A stretch of 37,307 nucleotides of DNA from a virus. This document shows, piece by piece, positions 1 to 7,426 of this stretch. The notes under the pieces were generated by a model, which had not been told where the DNA came from, made no database searches, and saw nothing but the letters and a program-made list of their open reading frames with translations. Each line of letters starts with the position of its first letter. The first letter of the stretch is position 1. The position numbers and the translations under genes are program-made. Where the stretch lies: IMG/VR virus record IMGVR_UViG_3300034062_002964, positions 1 to 37,307 of that record; one strand, given 5' to 3'.

Positions 1-639
1 GAGTCCAAGATGCGCGGCGAGGAGCTACACGCTGCGATCATAGCGACGTTGTTGCTCATGCAGCAGAACATCGCCACCGCGCCAACGGGGATCGACTACA
101 AGGTTTTTGTTGACGTATTGACGAAAGACCTACAAAAGCAATTTTCAGAATCAGTATCTGTCCTCGATCTGTCACAAGCCTCGACCAAAAATCCTCCGGG
201 ATTGGAGGAAGAAATTCTGCAACAGTTCGCGAGGGAAACGGACGCTGAGATCAAAAAATTTACCGCAGAAGAAGCCGCCCGCCTCAGTGCAAAAATCGAA
301 CTCAATCTCCAAGAAGGAGGTCGCACCGACCGTCTCGACGAAATCGTCGAAGCGGAGCACGGCGTTGCGCAGCGCAAAGCCCGGTTCGTTGCGGAAAACG
401 AAACCAGTCGTGTCGTTTCACAATATCGACAACAGCGGTTTGAGTCCGTCGGAAGCACCCAATACGTCTGGCAGACTTCCGAAGACGAGCGAGTCCGCAC
501 GGACCACAGGGCTCTCAATGGTCGCACGTTTAACTGGTCGTCTCCGCCGGTGGTGGATACAGCTACTGGTCGCCGTGCTCATCCCGGTGGGGATTACAAC
601 TGCCGCTGTGTCGCCCGCGCAGTAATACCCGACGCATGA
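1..639 (+). CDS. MuF-like head morphogenesis protein, 5' end outside window
   Basis: Minor head protein of the phage Mu gpF / SPP1 gp7 family, which sits next to the portal inside the capsid and helps head assembly or DNA delivery. The family signature is the C-terminal block at about residues 160-203 (counting from the first visible ATG, base 10), with R-x-DHRALNGR, HPGGDYNCRC and a final CVA. The frame is open from base 1 with no stop, so the protein probably starts upstream and the ATG at 10 may be internal; 209 residues are visible from it. The middle part is charged and helical. The stop overlaps the next start in an ATGA arrangement, so translation of the two is probably coupled. A portal gene would be expected just upstream. 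Confident on family, less so on the start. Confidence 0.85.
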   Translation, partial: ESKMRGEELHAAIIATLLLMQQNIATAPTGIDYKVFVDVLTKDLQKQFSESVSVLDLSQASTKNPPGLEEEILQQFARETDAEIKKFTAEEAARLSAKIELNLQEGGRTDRLDEIVEAEHGVAQRKARFVAENETSRVVSQYRQQRFESVGSTQYVWQTSEDERVRTDHRALNGRTFNWSSPPVVDTATGRRAHPGGDYNCRCVARAVIPDA

Positions 640-1757
640 GCACTGTCCTCGAAATCACTCCTGAGACGATCCGCGAATCCTCTGTGGTTCATCGGTTCAA
701 CCTTGCCCCCGGTACGAAGAAATTCCGGTGCAAGTTCATCGAACCCGGCCTCGTTTCCTATCGCGATGTCCCCGGTGGCGGGTTGGAACTGCTTCGCAAA
801 GAGACCATCGACTCTGCGCTCGAAAGCGCCCTCGGTAATCCTCTCACCATCGGCCACGTCCAAGTCACTCCCGAGAACCGCATCGACGTGGAAAACGGCG
901 TCGTGACCGGCGTGGACTACAACGCCGAGGATGGCTGGTACTACGCCAACGGCACCGCCGAAACCGACCAAGCCGTCTCCAAGATCCAGCAAGGTCAGCG
1001 CCCGTCCTGCGCCTACGCCGTCCGCGCCTTTGGCCCCGGCGGGGTGTATCACGGGATCAAGTACGACCGCGAGATCATGGACATCGAATTTCAGCATTTA
1101 GCCATTGTCGAAAAGCCCCGCTACGAAGGCGCGGATTTTCGGCTCAACTCATTAACCAATCCCATGAAACTATTCAAGTTCATCAAAAACCTCCTCGTCC
1201 GCGAAAACGGTATCGAGTCGTCCAAAACCGAGATCAGCGAAATGCCGGGTAACACGGTCGTCGAGATCGACGGCGTTCCTGTCCGCCTCAATGATCTTGC
1301 CTCCGTCTGGGAAGCCCAGAAGGGCCAGATCTTCCAAGGCTCGATGGACGACATGATCGAGATCGACGGTCAGTGCGTCAAAATGAACGAGCTGGTCGAG
1401 ACCTACAAAAAGACCCGCTCCAACAGCTCGCACGACAAGAAAGAGGAGATGAAGGAGAACGCCGTGCCGGAGAAAAAGGAGGACGTTAAAGAAAACGCCG
1501 CCGCTCCCGCTCCTGTCGTCGTCAAAGAGAACGCCGCCGCCCCTGTCGCGCCGGTCGCAGTCGTCAAAGAAAACGCCGCCCCTGCTCCTGCCGTCGAAGA
1601 AGGCTTGAAGCACTTCCAAACTCTCCACAACGCTCGTGAAAACGCTGCGTCGCTTATGGTCGAAGAACCCCGCCTCGGAGCTGGTTCCCTGCCGGATCGA
1701 GTGAAGAACGGACAGAACAAATATGGTTCTGCCCCTGTCATTGTCGCAGCTAAATAA
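636..1757 (+). CDS. DUF2213-type prohead protease fused to scaffold-like region
   Basis: Probable capsid maturation protease with a scaffold tail (373 residues). The N-terminal part (about 1-172) looks like DUF2213: an LTIGHVQV segment with His74, an RPSCAYAVRA segment near 122-131, and HLAIVEKPRYEGADF at 154-168. The rest is helical, charged and low in complexity, as scaffolds are. It contains two related segments (EIDGVPVRLNDL at about 210, EIDGQCVKMNEL at about 242) and five KENA/RENA motifs at 273, 285, 297, 311 and 334 separated by Pro/Ala linkers. It lies between the MuF-like gene and the decoration and capsid genes, the normal place for this function. An in-frame ATG at 1164 may start a separate scaffold (see separate entry). 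Catalytic residues are not proven. Confidence 0.75.
   Translation: MSTVLEITPETIRESSVVHRFNLAPGTKKFRCKFIEPGLVSYRDVPGGGLELLRKETIDSALESALGNPLTIGHVQVTPENRIDVENGVVTGVDYNAEDGWYYANGTAETDQAVSKIQQGQRPSCAYAVRAFGPGGVYHGIKYDREIMDIEFQHLAIVEKPRYEGADFRLNSLTNPMKLFKFIKNLLVRENGIESSKTEISEMPGNTVVEIDGVPVRLNDLASVWEAQKGQIFQGSMDDMIEIDGQCVKMNELVETYKKTRSNSSHDKKEEMKENAVPEKKEDVKENAAAPAPVVVKENAAAPVAPVAVVKENAAPAPAVEEGLKHFQTLHNARENAASLMVEEPRLGAGSLPDRVKNGQNKYGSAPVIVAAK
1164..1757 (+). CDS. Possible nested scaffold protein (in-frame internal start)
   Basis: Inference: Met177 of the protease/scaffold gene (ATG at 1164) falls exactly between the DUF2213 domain and the charged repeat region. The 21 bases before it (1143-1163) contain no G and include TTAACCAATCCC. 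This closely matches the leader of the tail tube gene, TTAACCAAATCCAACC, which precedes a true start. Independent initiation would give a 197-residue scaffold without protease, the lambda C/Nu3 arrangement. The bases also encode normal protein, so the match could be chance. Confidence 0.4.
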   Translation: MKLFKFIKNLLVRENGIESSKTEISEMPGNTVVEIDGVPVRLNDLASVWEAQKGQIFQGSMDDMIEIDGQCVKMNELVETYKKTRSNSSHDKKEEMKENAVPEKKEDVKENAAAPAPVVVKENAAAPVAPVAVVKENAAPAPAVEEGLKHFQTLHNARENAASLMVEEPRLGAGSLPDRVKNGQNKYGSAPVIVAAK

Positions 1758-1779
1758 TCATCCTTAACCCACCACTAAA
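1758..1779 (+). promoter_or_regulatory. G-free leader before decoration gene
   Basis: The 22 intergenic bases contain no G and no Shine-Dalgarno core; they read as a C/A/T-rich leader ending in CACTAAA directly before ATG. The leaders before the capsid, sheath, tube and fibre-region genes are of the same type, so this is likely the phage's own translation-initiation context. Confidence 0.5.
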
Positions 1780-2277
1780 ATGGCTCAAGTAGTACAAAAT
1801 CAAAATCAGTTCGCACAGACGCCAATCTTGGCTCAAGTGTCGATGCTTCCGAATCCCGACATCGTGTCGGCGCTTCTCAACCCGTCTTCCACGGCGGTTC
1901 TCCAAGCTGGTTCTTCCGTCAAACTCATCGCTTCTACCGGTCTCGGTACGCAAGTGGTCGTTGATGCAGTTTCCGGCCCCACCGACGGCCCAGTGTTCGG
2001 CGTCATCGCGTACAATCTCCGCAAGAATCTCTATTCTCCCGGCGACGTTTGCGAAGTGGCGTGCAACCTCTCCTACATCACCCTCCTCTCGTCCGCAGCT
2101 ATCGCTCGCGGCCAGAAGGTCACGGCTACCGCCGCCACCACGGGCAACGACCCAACCGTCGCTGCGGTCACGGTCCCAAGCACCCAGTACGTCACTGGCG
2201 TCGCTATCGACCCTGCCTCCGGCGCTGGTTCTCTAATCCGCGTCAAAGTTCAGCCCTCGTTCAACGGCGCTGTCTAA
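1780..2277 (+). CDS. Capsid decoration protein (DUF2190-like)
   Basis: Small 165-residue beta-rich protein directly before the major capsid gene, the standard place of the head-decoration or stabilising protein. After an N-terminal arm of about 40 residues it has the features of the DUF2190 fold: an alternating hydrophobic stretch AGSSVKLIAS, GPVFGVIAYNLRKN, then a PGDVCEVACN segment and an ARGQKVTATA segment, ending in SGAGSLIRVKVQPS. Such proteins bind the outside of the capsid shell. The start follows a 22-base G-free leader. The role is inferred from position and fold-like motifs; there is no single diagnostic residue. Confidence 0.7.
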   Translation: MAQVVQNQNQFAQTPILAQVSMLPNPDIVSALLNPSSTAVLQAGSSVKLIASTGLGTQVVVDAVSGPTDGPVFGVIAYNLRKNLYSPGDVCEVACNLSYITLLSSAAIARGQKVTATAATTGNDPTVAAVTVPSTQYVTGVAIDPASGAGSLIRVKVQPSFNGAV

Positions 2278-2302
2278 CCCTCAACCAACTAAAATACTCA
2301 CC
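2278..2302 (+). promoter_or_regulatory. G-free leader before major capsid gene
   Basis: These 25 intergenic bases contain no G and end in CTCACC directly before the ATG of the most highly expressed gene expected in the window. There is no purine-rich ribosome-binding site. The leader shares the CAACC and CTAAAA words with the leaders of neighbouring structural genes. Confidence 0.5.
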
Positions 2303-3400
2303 ATGAAAAGCGTATTCTACCAGACCGTTCGCCACAACTCCGCTGGCCAACCAGTGAAGGAACCGGTCTTCCTCAACCACACCAACCGTCTCTCGATCTT
2401 CAAGGATCGGAACCAGAGCAACGGTCTTGATCTCCGTCTCAACGCCGTTGGCGACACCGCCGACAGCGCGACCGGTTATCAGATCGTGATCGACACCCTG
2501 ACCTACATCAAGAAGCAGGTCAGCGAGCAGAAGTTCTACGAAGTTGCTCCAGCCGACTTCATTCCGGTGTCCGTGGGCGATGGCGCGTTCGCCGCGAACA
2601 TCCTCACGAACCGCACCTATCAGGTGGCGGATGACTTCGAGAGCGGCAACATCCGTACCGGCGCTGACAGCTCCCGTCTCGCTGGTGTCGATGTCGCTAT
2701 CGACTCGAAGACGATGGCCGTCATCAACTGGGCAAAATCCGTTGATTACTCCATCTTCGACATCGAACAGGCCCTCGTTGCTAACAACTGGGACCCCATC
2801 GAGCAGAAGCATCGTTCGCGTAAAAAGAACTGGGATCTCGGTATCCAGAAGATCGCCTTCCTCGGCTCGACGCTCACCCCGTCAACCGTTCCCGGTCTTT
2901 TCACCACGACTTCGGTCAACACGGACACCAGCACCATCGTCAAACTCATCAGCTCGATGAACGCGACGGAGTTCTCGACGTTCGTGCAGAACATCCTTGC
3001 GGTGTACTTCGCGAACACGAACAGCACCGTGTTGCCGACCTCGTTCATCATCCCGTATGATGATTACCTCGGCTTGATGACCCCGGTCAGCTCGACCTAC
3101 CCGAACATCCCAAAGCTCAATTATCTTGAGCAGGCGTTCAAGGCGATCTGCGGGCCAAACTTCAAGATCCTGCCCAATGCCTACGGTACTCCGGCGAACA
3201 ACGCCGTCGCTGGCTTGAACAAGCACGTCTATTGCTTGCTCCGCTACGACCCAGAGTCCCTTCGCATGGACATCCCCGTGGATTACACCACGACCCAGCC
3301 AAACAGCGTCAACAACTTCCAGTTCCAAGACGTTGCTTACGGTCAATACACCGGCGTCGGTTTCTACCGCGCTCTTGAAACCCTGCTGTTCACGTTCTAA
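2303..3400 (+). CDS. Major capsid protein (DUF2184 family)
   Basis: HK97-fold major capsid protein of the DUF2184 type, 365 residues. Visible features are the N-terminal arm with FLNHTNRLSIFKDRNQ, the segment YEVAPADFIPVSVGDGAF, the long stretch RTYQVADDFESGNI, and the helix with WAKSVDYSIFDIEQAL followed by KNWDLGIQKIAFLG. The C-terminal half has SFIIPYDDYLGL and RMDIPVDYTTTQP, typical of this family. It comes after the protease/scaffold and decoration genes. The start is set by an ATG behind a 25-base G-free leader. The stop TAA shares its last base with the next ATG (TAATG). No HK97-like processing site is obvious near the N-terminus. Confidence 0.9.
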   Translation: MKSVFYQTVRHNSAGQPVKEPVFLNHTNRLSIFKDRNQSNGLDLRLNAVGDTADSATGYQIVIDTLTYIKKQVSEQKFYEVAPADFIPVSVGDGAFAANILTNRTYQVADDFESGNIRTGADSSRLAGVDVAIDSKTMAVINWAKSVDYSIFDIEQALVANNWDPIEQKHRSRKKNWDLGIQKIAFLGSTLTPSTVPGLFTTTSVNTDTSTIVKLISSMNATEFSTFVQNILAVYFANTNSTVLPTSFIIPYDDYLGLMTPVSSTYPNIPKLNYLEQAFKAICGPNFKILPNAYGTPANNAVAGLNKHVYCLLRYDPESLRMDIPVDYTTTQPNSVNNFQFQDVAYGQYTGVGFYRALETLLFTF

Positions 3401-3747
3401 TGAAAGCCCAACCCGAACTTCGTGAAAAAGCTCCTTCCCCCGAGGAGCTTGTCCGCATCTACAATAGCGCCGAAGGAGCCCTCCGACACGATCTCGTGTT
3501 GGCGGACGGCACGAAGGTTACTTACTTCGTTGCTGGGGGTTCCTTCGGTAAAGTTGCTCCTGAGATTGCCGCAAAGTGGCTTGAGATGTTTCCCAACCGT
3601 GTTTCTACGGACAAGGACGCCATCGAGTCCGCCAGTCGCAAAGACGCTGACCTTGCCGCCGCTCAGAAGCGCATCGAAGAACTGGAAGCTCAGCTTGCGG
3701 CCAAGCCTGCGAAAGCAAGCAAGGCCAAGGCTGAAGTCCTAGTCTAA
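3400..3747 (+). CDS. Small structural-region protein with coiled-coil tail
   Basis: No family recognised. The 115-residue product has a compact N-terminal part (about 10-70) with LVRIYNSAEGALRHDLVLADGTKVTYFVAGG, which reads as a small alpha/beta domain. A predicted coiled coil at about 75-105 (repeated Ala, Glu, Lys, Leu) and a Lys/Ala-rich tail follow. It sits between the major capsid gene and the DUF4054 connector, where related phages carry a small uncharacterised head protein. Its start overlaps the capsid stop by one base, so it is probably translated by coupling. A minor capsid-associated role is a guess from position. Confidence 0.6.
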   Translation: MKAQPELREKAPSPEELVRIYNSAEGALRHDLVLADGTKVTYFVAGGSFGKVAPEIAAKWLEMFPNRVSTDKDAIESASRKDADLAAAQKRIEELEAQLAAKPAKASKAKAEVLV

Positions 3748-3754
3748 TGTTCCT

Positions 3755-4459
3755 GTGGCCTACATCCTCCCAACTGTTCCTGATTTCAAGACACAGTTCG
3801 TAAGGGATTTCCCTTACGCTGTGCCGGTCGCGGGCGGCGGGAGCGGTGCAGTGCTCACTCCCACCCTCGGGTCTAACCCCGGTGGTGGCATACTTTCCAT
3901 CGCGATCACCGCTGGCGGTTCCGGCTACCCCGGAACCCCCACCGTTATCGCCCAAAGCGGCAACGGTATTGGCTCGGTCATTACCGCCTCGATTACCGCA
4001 GGTGTCGTCACTGGCGTCACCATCGTGCGCACGGGTTACGGCTACACCCAAGTACCGACGATCTACGTTTCCAATGGTCGCGGCGACAATACGGACACCT
4101 CGAAGGTGACGGATTTCGACATCGCCAGCGCACAGAACAAAGCCGCCAGTTTCAACATGACCCAAGCCCTGTGGAGTTCGCAGGCGGGGTTTACCATCGC
4201 CTACGGGCTTTTGTCCGCGCATTACCTGTGCGAAGACCTCCTCGCGGGCGGCATGGGCATGAACGGCAAAGCTGAATGGCTCACCCAAAGCAAGACGGTG
4301 GGCAACGTCACGGAGTCTTACAGCATCCCGGATCGGATTCTGAAAAGCCCCTATCTTTCCAAGTTGTCGAAAACGACCTACGGGGCACAGTTTTTGGAAT
4401 TGGTTTCGCCCCAGCTCATCGGCAATTTCGCGAGCTTTCATCGCGATACTTTGCCGTGA
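3755..4459 (+). CDS. DUF4054 head-tail connector with inserted GSGY beta-repeat domain
   Basis: Head completion/connector protein of the DUF4054 type, 234 residues, with a GTG start. The N-terminal piece (1-23, PTVPDFKTQFVRDFPYAVP) and the C-terminal piece (about 113-234, with VTDFDIASA, FNMTQALWSSQ, LLSAHYLCEDLL, SKTVGNVTESYSIPDRILKSPYLS and TTYGAQFLELVSPQLIGN) together make a normal DUF4054 protein. Between them, residues about 24-112 form a Gly-rich insertion with repeats of the type AITAGGSGYPGTPTV and TIVRTGYGYTQVPTI, which in other phages occur in tail fibres. The inserted piece is probably a surface-exposed beta domain. The downstream gene overlaps by four bases (GTGA). Confidence 0.75.
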   Translation: MAYILPTVPDFKTQFVRDFPYAVPVAGGGSGAVLTPTLGSNPGGGILSIAITAGGSGYPGTPTVIAQSGNGIGSVITASITAGVVTGVTIVRTGYGYTQVPTIYVSNGRGDNTDTSKVTDFDIASAQNKAASFNMTQALWSSQAGFTIAYGLLSAHYLCEDLLAGGMGMNGKAEWLTQSKTVGNVTESYSIPDRILKSPYLSKLSKTTYGAQFLELVSPQLIGNFASFHRDTLP

Positions 4460-4917
4460 ACTCTGTCAAAAAAGACTTCTCAGGCTTCGCCAAGCTGCGC
4501 AAGCAGCTCCACGATCTCGAAACCTACAAAGCCGAGGTCGGCTTGTTCGAGGATACCGCTTTCCGCAAACCGGGACGCGGCGAGATTACCGACAATCCGT
4601 CTCTTGGTTTTCAACACGAGTTTGGCAACCCTGACACGAACCTGCCCGAGCGGTCTTTCTTGCGGATGCCCTTGATGACCCAGATGGGCGAAATGCTGAA
4701 GTTTGATTGGCTTCGCCGCATCCGCATGACGGGCGTCAAGTCTGCGGTCAAATTGCTCGGTGTTATGGGCGAGGAGACCGTGCAGGAGGCGTTCGCTACC
4801 GGTGGATTCGGCCAATGGCCTGCGCTCAGACCCCGCACGATCCAGCGCAAGGGTTCGTCCCGCATCCTGATTGACTCCGCTCAACTCCGAAAAGCAGTCA
4901 CTTCCCGAGTCGTATGA
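4456..4917 (+). CDS. Neck / virion morphogenesis protein (gpG/HK97 gp10-like)
   Basis: Predicted head-tail joining protein of 153 residues. The motif ITDNPSLGFQHEFGNPDTNLPERSFLRMPL (about 36-65; order N-x-SLG-x-x-HEFG, then PERSFLRMP) is typical of the phage virion morphogenesis/gp10-like families that build the neck or tail-completion ring. The reading frame is open further upstream to an ATG at 4276, but that part would lie wholly inside the connector gene. The GTG at 4456, which overlaps the connector stop as GTGA, is the better start. The C-terminal end has the expected ALRPRTIQRKGSS and LIDSAQLRKAV segments. Start moderately sure, family fairly sure. Confidence 0.75.
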   Translation: MNSVKKDFSGFAKLRKQLHDLETYKAEVGLFEDTAFRKPGRGEITDNPSLGFQHEFGNPDTNLPERSFLRMPLMTQMGEMLKFDWLRRIRMTGVKSAVKLLGVMGEETVQEAFATGGFGQWPALRPRTIQRKGSSRILIDSAQLRKAVTSRVV

Positions 4918-5312
4918 TCCCCAATCTAGGCATCCCCTGTGCGAACAAAGGTTCGGTCTCCGCTGCGAGTCCGCTACCCAACATGGGCTTTACCATCACA
5001 GGATGGTTCCGCCCAATGGAGCTGGTGCGCCGCATCACTACGCTGGTTGATCGCGAAGCACAGGTCGTATTCGTGCCGCTGCAATGCCAAGGCGTGATCC
5101 AGCCGCTTACGGGACGCGAGTTGAAGATCAAGCCCGAGGGTCAACGTGCGTGGAACTGGAATATGCTTCACACCACGCCCAACGTGAATCTGGCACCGGG
5201 CGAGGATTTCACTTTAGACGGTAAAAAATATCGGGTAATGTCGGACAAGGGGTATTCGGATTACGGATACATCTACTACGAACTCGTCCAAGATTATGTC
5301 GTCACAAGTTGA
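4914..5312 (+). CDS. Head-tail connector / neck protein, family not named
   Basis: 132-residue beta-rich protein in the neck gene cluster. It carries VFVPLQCQGVIQPLTGRELKIKPEGQRAWNW (about 47-78, split here by its GRELK core) and an ending with FTLDGKKYRVMSDKGYSDYGYIYYELVQDY. The 'quantity needed for position' pattern (deep beta strands, then a K-x-Y-R-V strand and a Y-x-Y-Y-E-L strand) is shared with neck proteins of DUF3383-sheath myophages. The ATG overlaps the previous stop (ATGA), and the next gene starts 17 bases before this one ends. The role as a collar or connector ring is inferred from position. Confidence 0.6.
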   Translation: MIPNLGIPCANKGSVSAASPLPNMGFTITGWFRPMELVRRITTLVDREAQVVFVPLQCQGVIQPLTGRELKIKPEGQRAWNWNMLHTTPNVNLAPGEDFTLDGKKYRVMSDKGYSDYGYIYYELVQDYVVTS

Positions 5313-5814
5313 GTACATCAAAGTCATCGCAGATTTGATCCAAACCCAAATGGATTTGGCTCCCAATCGCGTGTTCTTGTACAATCAGGCTTGGAACCTT
5401 CCGCCCGACGACGGTCTGTTTGTGAACGTGGGTTTGCTTTCCAAAAAGCCTTTTGGTCTCAGCAAGACGTACCAATCCGTCACGGAAGAACAGGGCGGAC
5501 TTTTGCAGGTTCAATCCATGAACGTGCAGGAAACGTACTCGGTTTTGATTTTCAGTCAGAACAACACCGCCCGCATCCGTAACCACGAAGTTCTGTATGC
5601 CCTCAACGGTGACGCCGCCCAGCAAGCGCAAGAGCGATACTCTTTCAAAATTGGCTATCTGCCCACGTCCCTCATGGACGTTTCAGAGATCGACGCTGCG
5701 TCACGGCTTAACCGATACAATTTGACCTTTAACATCCTCTGTGGCTACTCACAGTCACGGAGAGTGGAGTATTACAGCACCATCCAAGATCCATCCATTT
5801 ACACTCAACCATAA
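5296..5814 (+). CDS. Tail terminator / neck protein (gp12-like, LIC_12616-type)
   Basis: 172-residue protein placed directly before the sheath gene, where the protein that caps the finished tail is normally encoded. It looks like the LIC_12616/neck-terminator type: N-terminal IKVIADLIQTQMDL helix, then LPPDDGLFVNVGLLSKKPFG, a strand pair around MNVQETYSVLIFSQNN, a helix RIRNHEVLYALNGDAAQQAQE, and a C-terminal strand NRYNLTFNILCGYS followed by RRVEYY. The start ATG lies 17 bases inside the preceding gene, and no alternative start gives a better domain. Function rests on position and fold pattern. Confidence 0.65.
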   Translation: MSSQVEYIKVIADLIQTQMDLAPNRVFLYNQAWNLPPDDGLFVNVGLLSKKPFGLSKTYQSVTEEQGGLLQVQSMNVQETYSVLIFSQNNTARIRNHEVLYALNGDAAQQAQERYSFKIGYLPTSLMDVSEIDAASRLNRYNLTFNILCGYSQSRRVEYYSTIQDPSIYTQP

Positions 5815-5820
5815 ACTACC
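5815..5820 (+). promoter_or_regulatory. Short G-free leader before sheath gene
   Basis: The six bases ACTACC separate the previous stop from the sheath ATG. The same CTACC directly before ATG occurs at 24259-24263 and 24799-24803, which marks it as a recurring initiation context in place of a Shine-Dalgarno site. Confidence 0.4.
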
Positions 5821-6948
5821 ATGGCTAACCCAATCGACATCAGTAACGTCGTTACGATTTCCGTATCCGAAGCTCCTGCGGGCTTGTCGGATTTTCAAAT
5901 CAACAACCTCCTCATCCTCACCAAAGAAGTTGCGGTGGTTTCCCCCGGCAATTTTGGCGTCTATCTCAACCCTACCGATGTCGGCACGGATTGGGGTACT
6001 TCGTCTGAAGCGTACGCGATGGCGAATCTCATTTTCTCGCAGCAACCCAACATCATTTCCGGTGGTGGCTCGCTCATCATCGCCAATCAAGGCTCAAGCG
6101 AAACGCTTGCTGAGGCTATTGCTCGCCTTCAACCCTTGGTGTTCTTTGGCGGCGTACTCTGGGCGGGTTATGCTCCTACGGACGCTCAGATCCTAACCGC
6201 CGCTGCGGTGGTGCAGCCTCTCCGCAAGATGTTGTTTGCCTCTTCGCATCTCGCGGTGTCCGTTGATACCGGCGAGATTTTCGACGACGTTAAAACCGCT
6301 GGTTACACCTACGTCCGTTGTTTGCTCTACACGGTCAGTGCGCAAGCAGCCCGCTACATGGCGGCGGCTTATGCCGGTCGTGCGATGTCCACGGATTTCT
6401 CGGGTAGCCTCACGACTGCCACGATGCACATGAAAGAGCTGATCGGCGTCTTGCCTGACCCGAGCATCACTCAAACTGTCCTCAACAAGTGCAAAACGGT
6501 TGGCGCGGACGTGTACATCAACATCGGCGGTCTTTCCAAGGTGTTCTGCACCGGTGGCAATACCTACTACGATTCGGTGTACAACCTCACTTGGTTGGTG
6601 TTTGCCCTCCAAGTTGCGGGTTTCAACGCCATCGCGACGACCTCGACCAAGCTCCCCCAGACCGAAACCGGCATGGCCGTTCTCCGTGGCGCTTACCTCA
6701 ACGTCCTTACGCAAGGCGTGGTCAACGGCTACTCCGCACCCGGCACTTGGAATGGCGCGATCCCGTTCGGCAATCCTGCCGTCTTCGCTCGCAACATCTC
6801 CCAGCTCGGTTTCTACCTCTACTCGGCTCCAGTCAGCACCCAATCCCAAGCGGATCGTCTTGCTCGCCAAGCCCCGCTCGTTCAGATCGCCGTCAAGGAA
6901 GCTGGTGCAATCCAATCCAGCTCGGTCATCGTCAACGTCCAAGCCTAA
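5821..6948 (+). CDS. Tail sheath protein (DUF3383 family)
   Basis: Contractile tail sheath of the DUF3383 type, 375 residues. The N-terminal region has SEAPAGLSDFQINNLLILTKE followed by GVYLNPTDVGTDWGTSSEAYAMANLIFSQQPN, which are the family hallmarks. The central part includes the segment KMLFASSHLAVS and the C-terminal half has GYSAPGTWNGAIPFG and RQAPLVQIAVKEAGAIQ. Many copies form a tube around the tail tube that shortens on infection to drive the tube through the cell envelope. The tube gene follows, as in other contractile tails. The sheath identifies this phage as a myovirus. High confidence. Confidence 0.88.
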   Translation: MANPIDISNVVTISVSEAPAGLSDFQINNLLILTKEVAVVSPGNFGVYLNPTDVGTDWGTSSEAYAMANLIFSQQPNIISGGGSLIIANQGSSETLAEAIARLQPLVFFGGVLWAGYAPTDAQILTAAAVVQPLRKMLFASSHLAVSVDTGEIFDDVKTAGYTYVRCLLYTVSAQAARYMAAAYAGRAMSTDFSGSLTTATMHMKELIGVLPDPSITQTVLNKCKTVGADVYINIGGLSKVFCTGGNTYYDSVYNLTWLVFALQVAGFNAIATTSTKLPQTETGMAVLRGAYLNVLTQGVVNGYSAPGTWNGAIPFGNPAVFARNISQLGFYLYSAPVSTQSQADRLARQAPLVQIAVKEAGAIQSSSVIVNVQA

Positions 6949-6967
6949 CCCTTAACCAAATCCAACC
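6949..6967 (+). promoter_or_regulatory. G-free leader before tail tube gene
   Basis: The 19 intergenic bases contain no G and end in AACC directly before ATG. They nearly repeat the words found before the possible nested scaffold start at 1164 (TTAACCAA then TCC). Confidence 0.45.
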
Positions 6968-7423
6968 ATGTCTGTCGTCTCACTTACTGGTAACGATACC
7001 ATCGTAATCGCGGGCCGAGTCCTTACGGATTTCGGTGATGCCGATAACGCCACCTTGGAGTTCCCGAACGAACTTGCCGCCGTCAAGGTGGGCAAAAACG
7101 GTAACGCCATTTACGCTCTCAACGCCACCGGTCGCATGGCCGATGTCGTTCTTCGCATCATTCGCGGCTCGAACGACGATGCCTTCCTCAACAACCTCCT
7201 CGCCATCCAAAACGCCAATTTTGCGGCTACCGTGCTTCTCACCGGTCAGTTCGTGAAACGGGTCGGCAATGGTCTTGGCGGCGTCATGAGCGACACCTAC
7301 TTCACGTCTGGCGGCATCTTCTCGAAAGCCGTCAACGCCAAGTCGAACGTTGAGGGTGATACCGAGCAATCGCTCGCGATCTACACCTTGAAGTTCTCGA
7401 ACGCTGACCGCGCTCAACTGTAA
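6968..7423 (+). CDS. Tail tube protein
   Basis: 151-residue beta-rich protein directly after the sheath gene, where contractile phages encode the inner tail tube. It begins with SLTGNDTIVIAGRVLTDFGDADNATLEFP, continues with a segment VVLRIIRGSNDDAFLNNLL and a strand AATVLLTGQFVKRVG, and ends with LAIYTLKFSNADRAQL. The strand order and length fit tube proteins such as those of Pam3-like phages. The tube is pushed through the host envelope when the sheath contracts and carries the DNA. Position and pattern support the call, but no single diagnostic motif is present. Confidence 0.75.
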   Translation: MSVVSLTGNDTIVIAGRVLTDFGDADNATLEFPNELAAVKVGKNGNAIYALNATGRMADVVLRIIRGSNDDAFLNNLLAIQNANFAATVLLTGQFVKRVGNGLGGVMSDTYFTSGGIFSKAVNAKSNVEGDTEQSLAIYTLKFSNADRAQL

Positions 7424-7426
7424 TTT

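Noticed and set aside
4276-4455. Upstream extension of the gpG-like gene to an ATG at 4276
   Set aside because: It would overlap the connector gene by 184 bases in another frame, and the extra residues fit no domain; the GTGA overlap at 4456 is the usual coupling in this genome.
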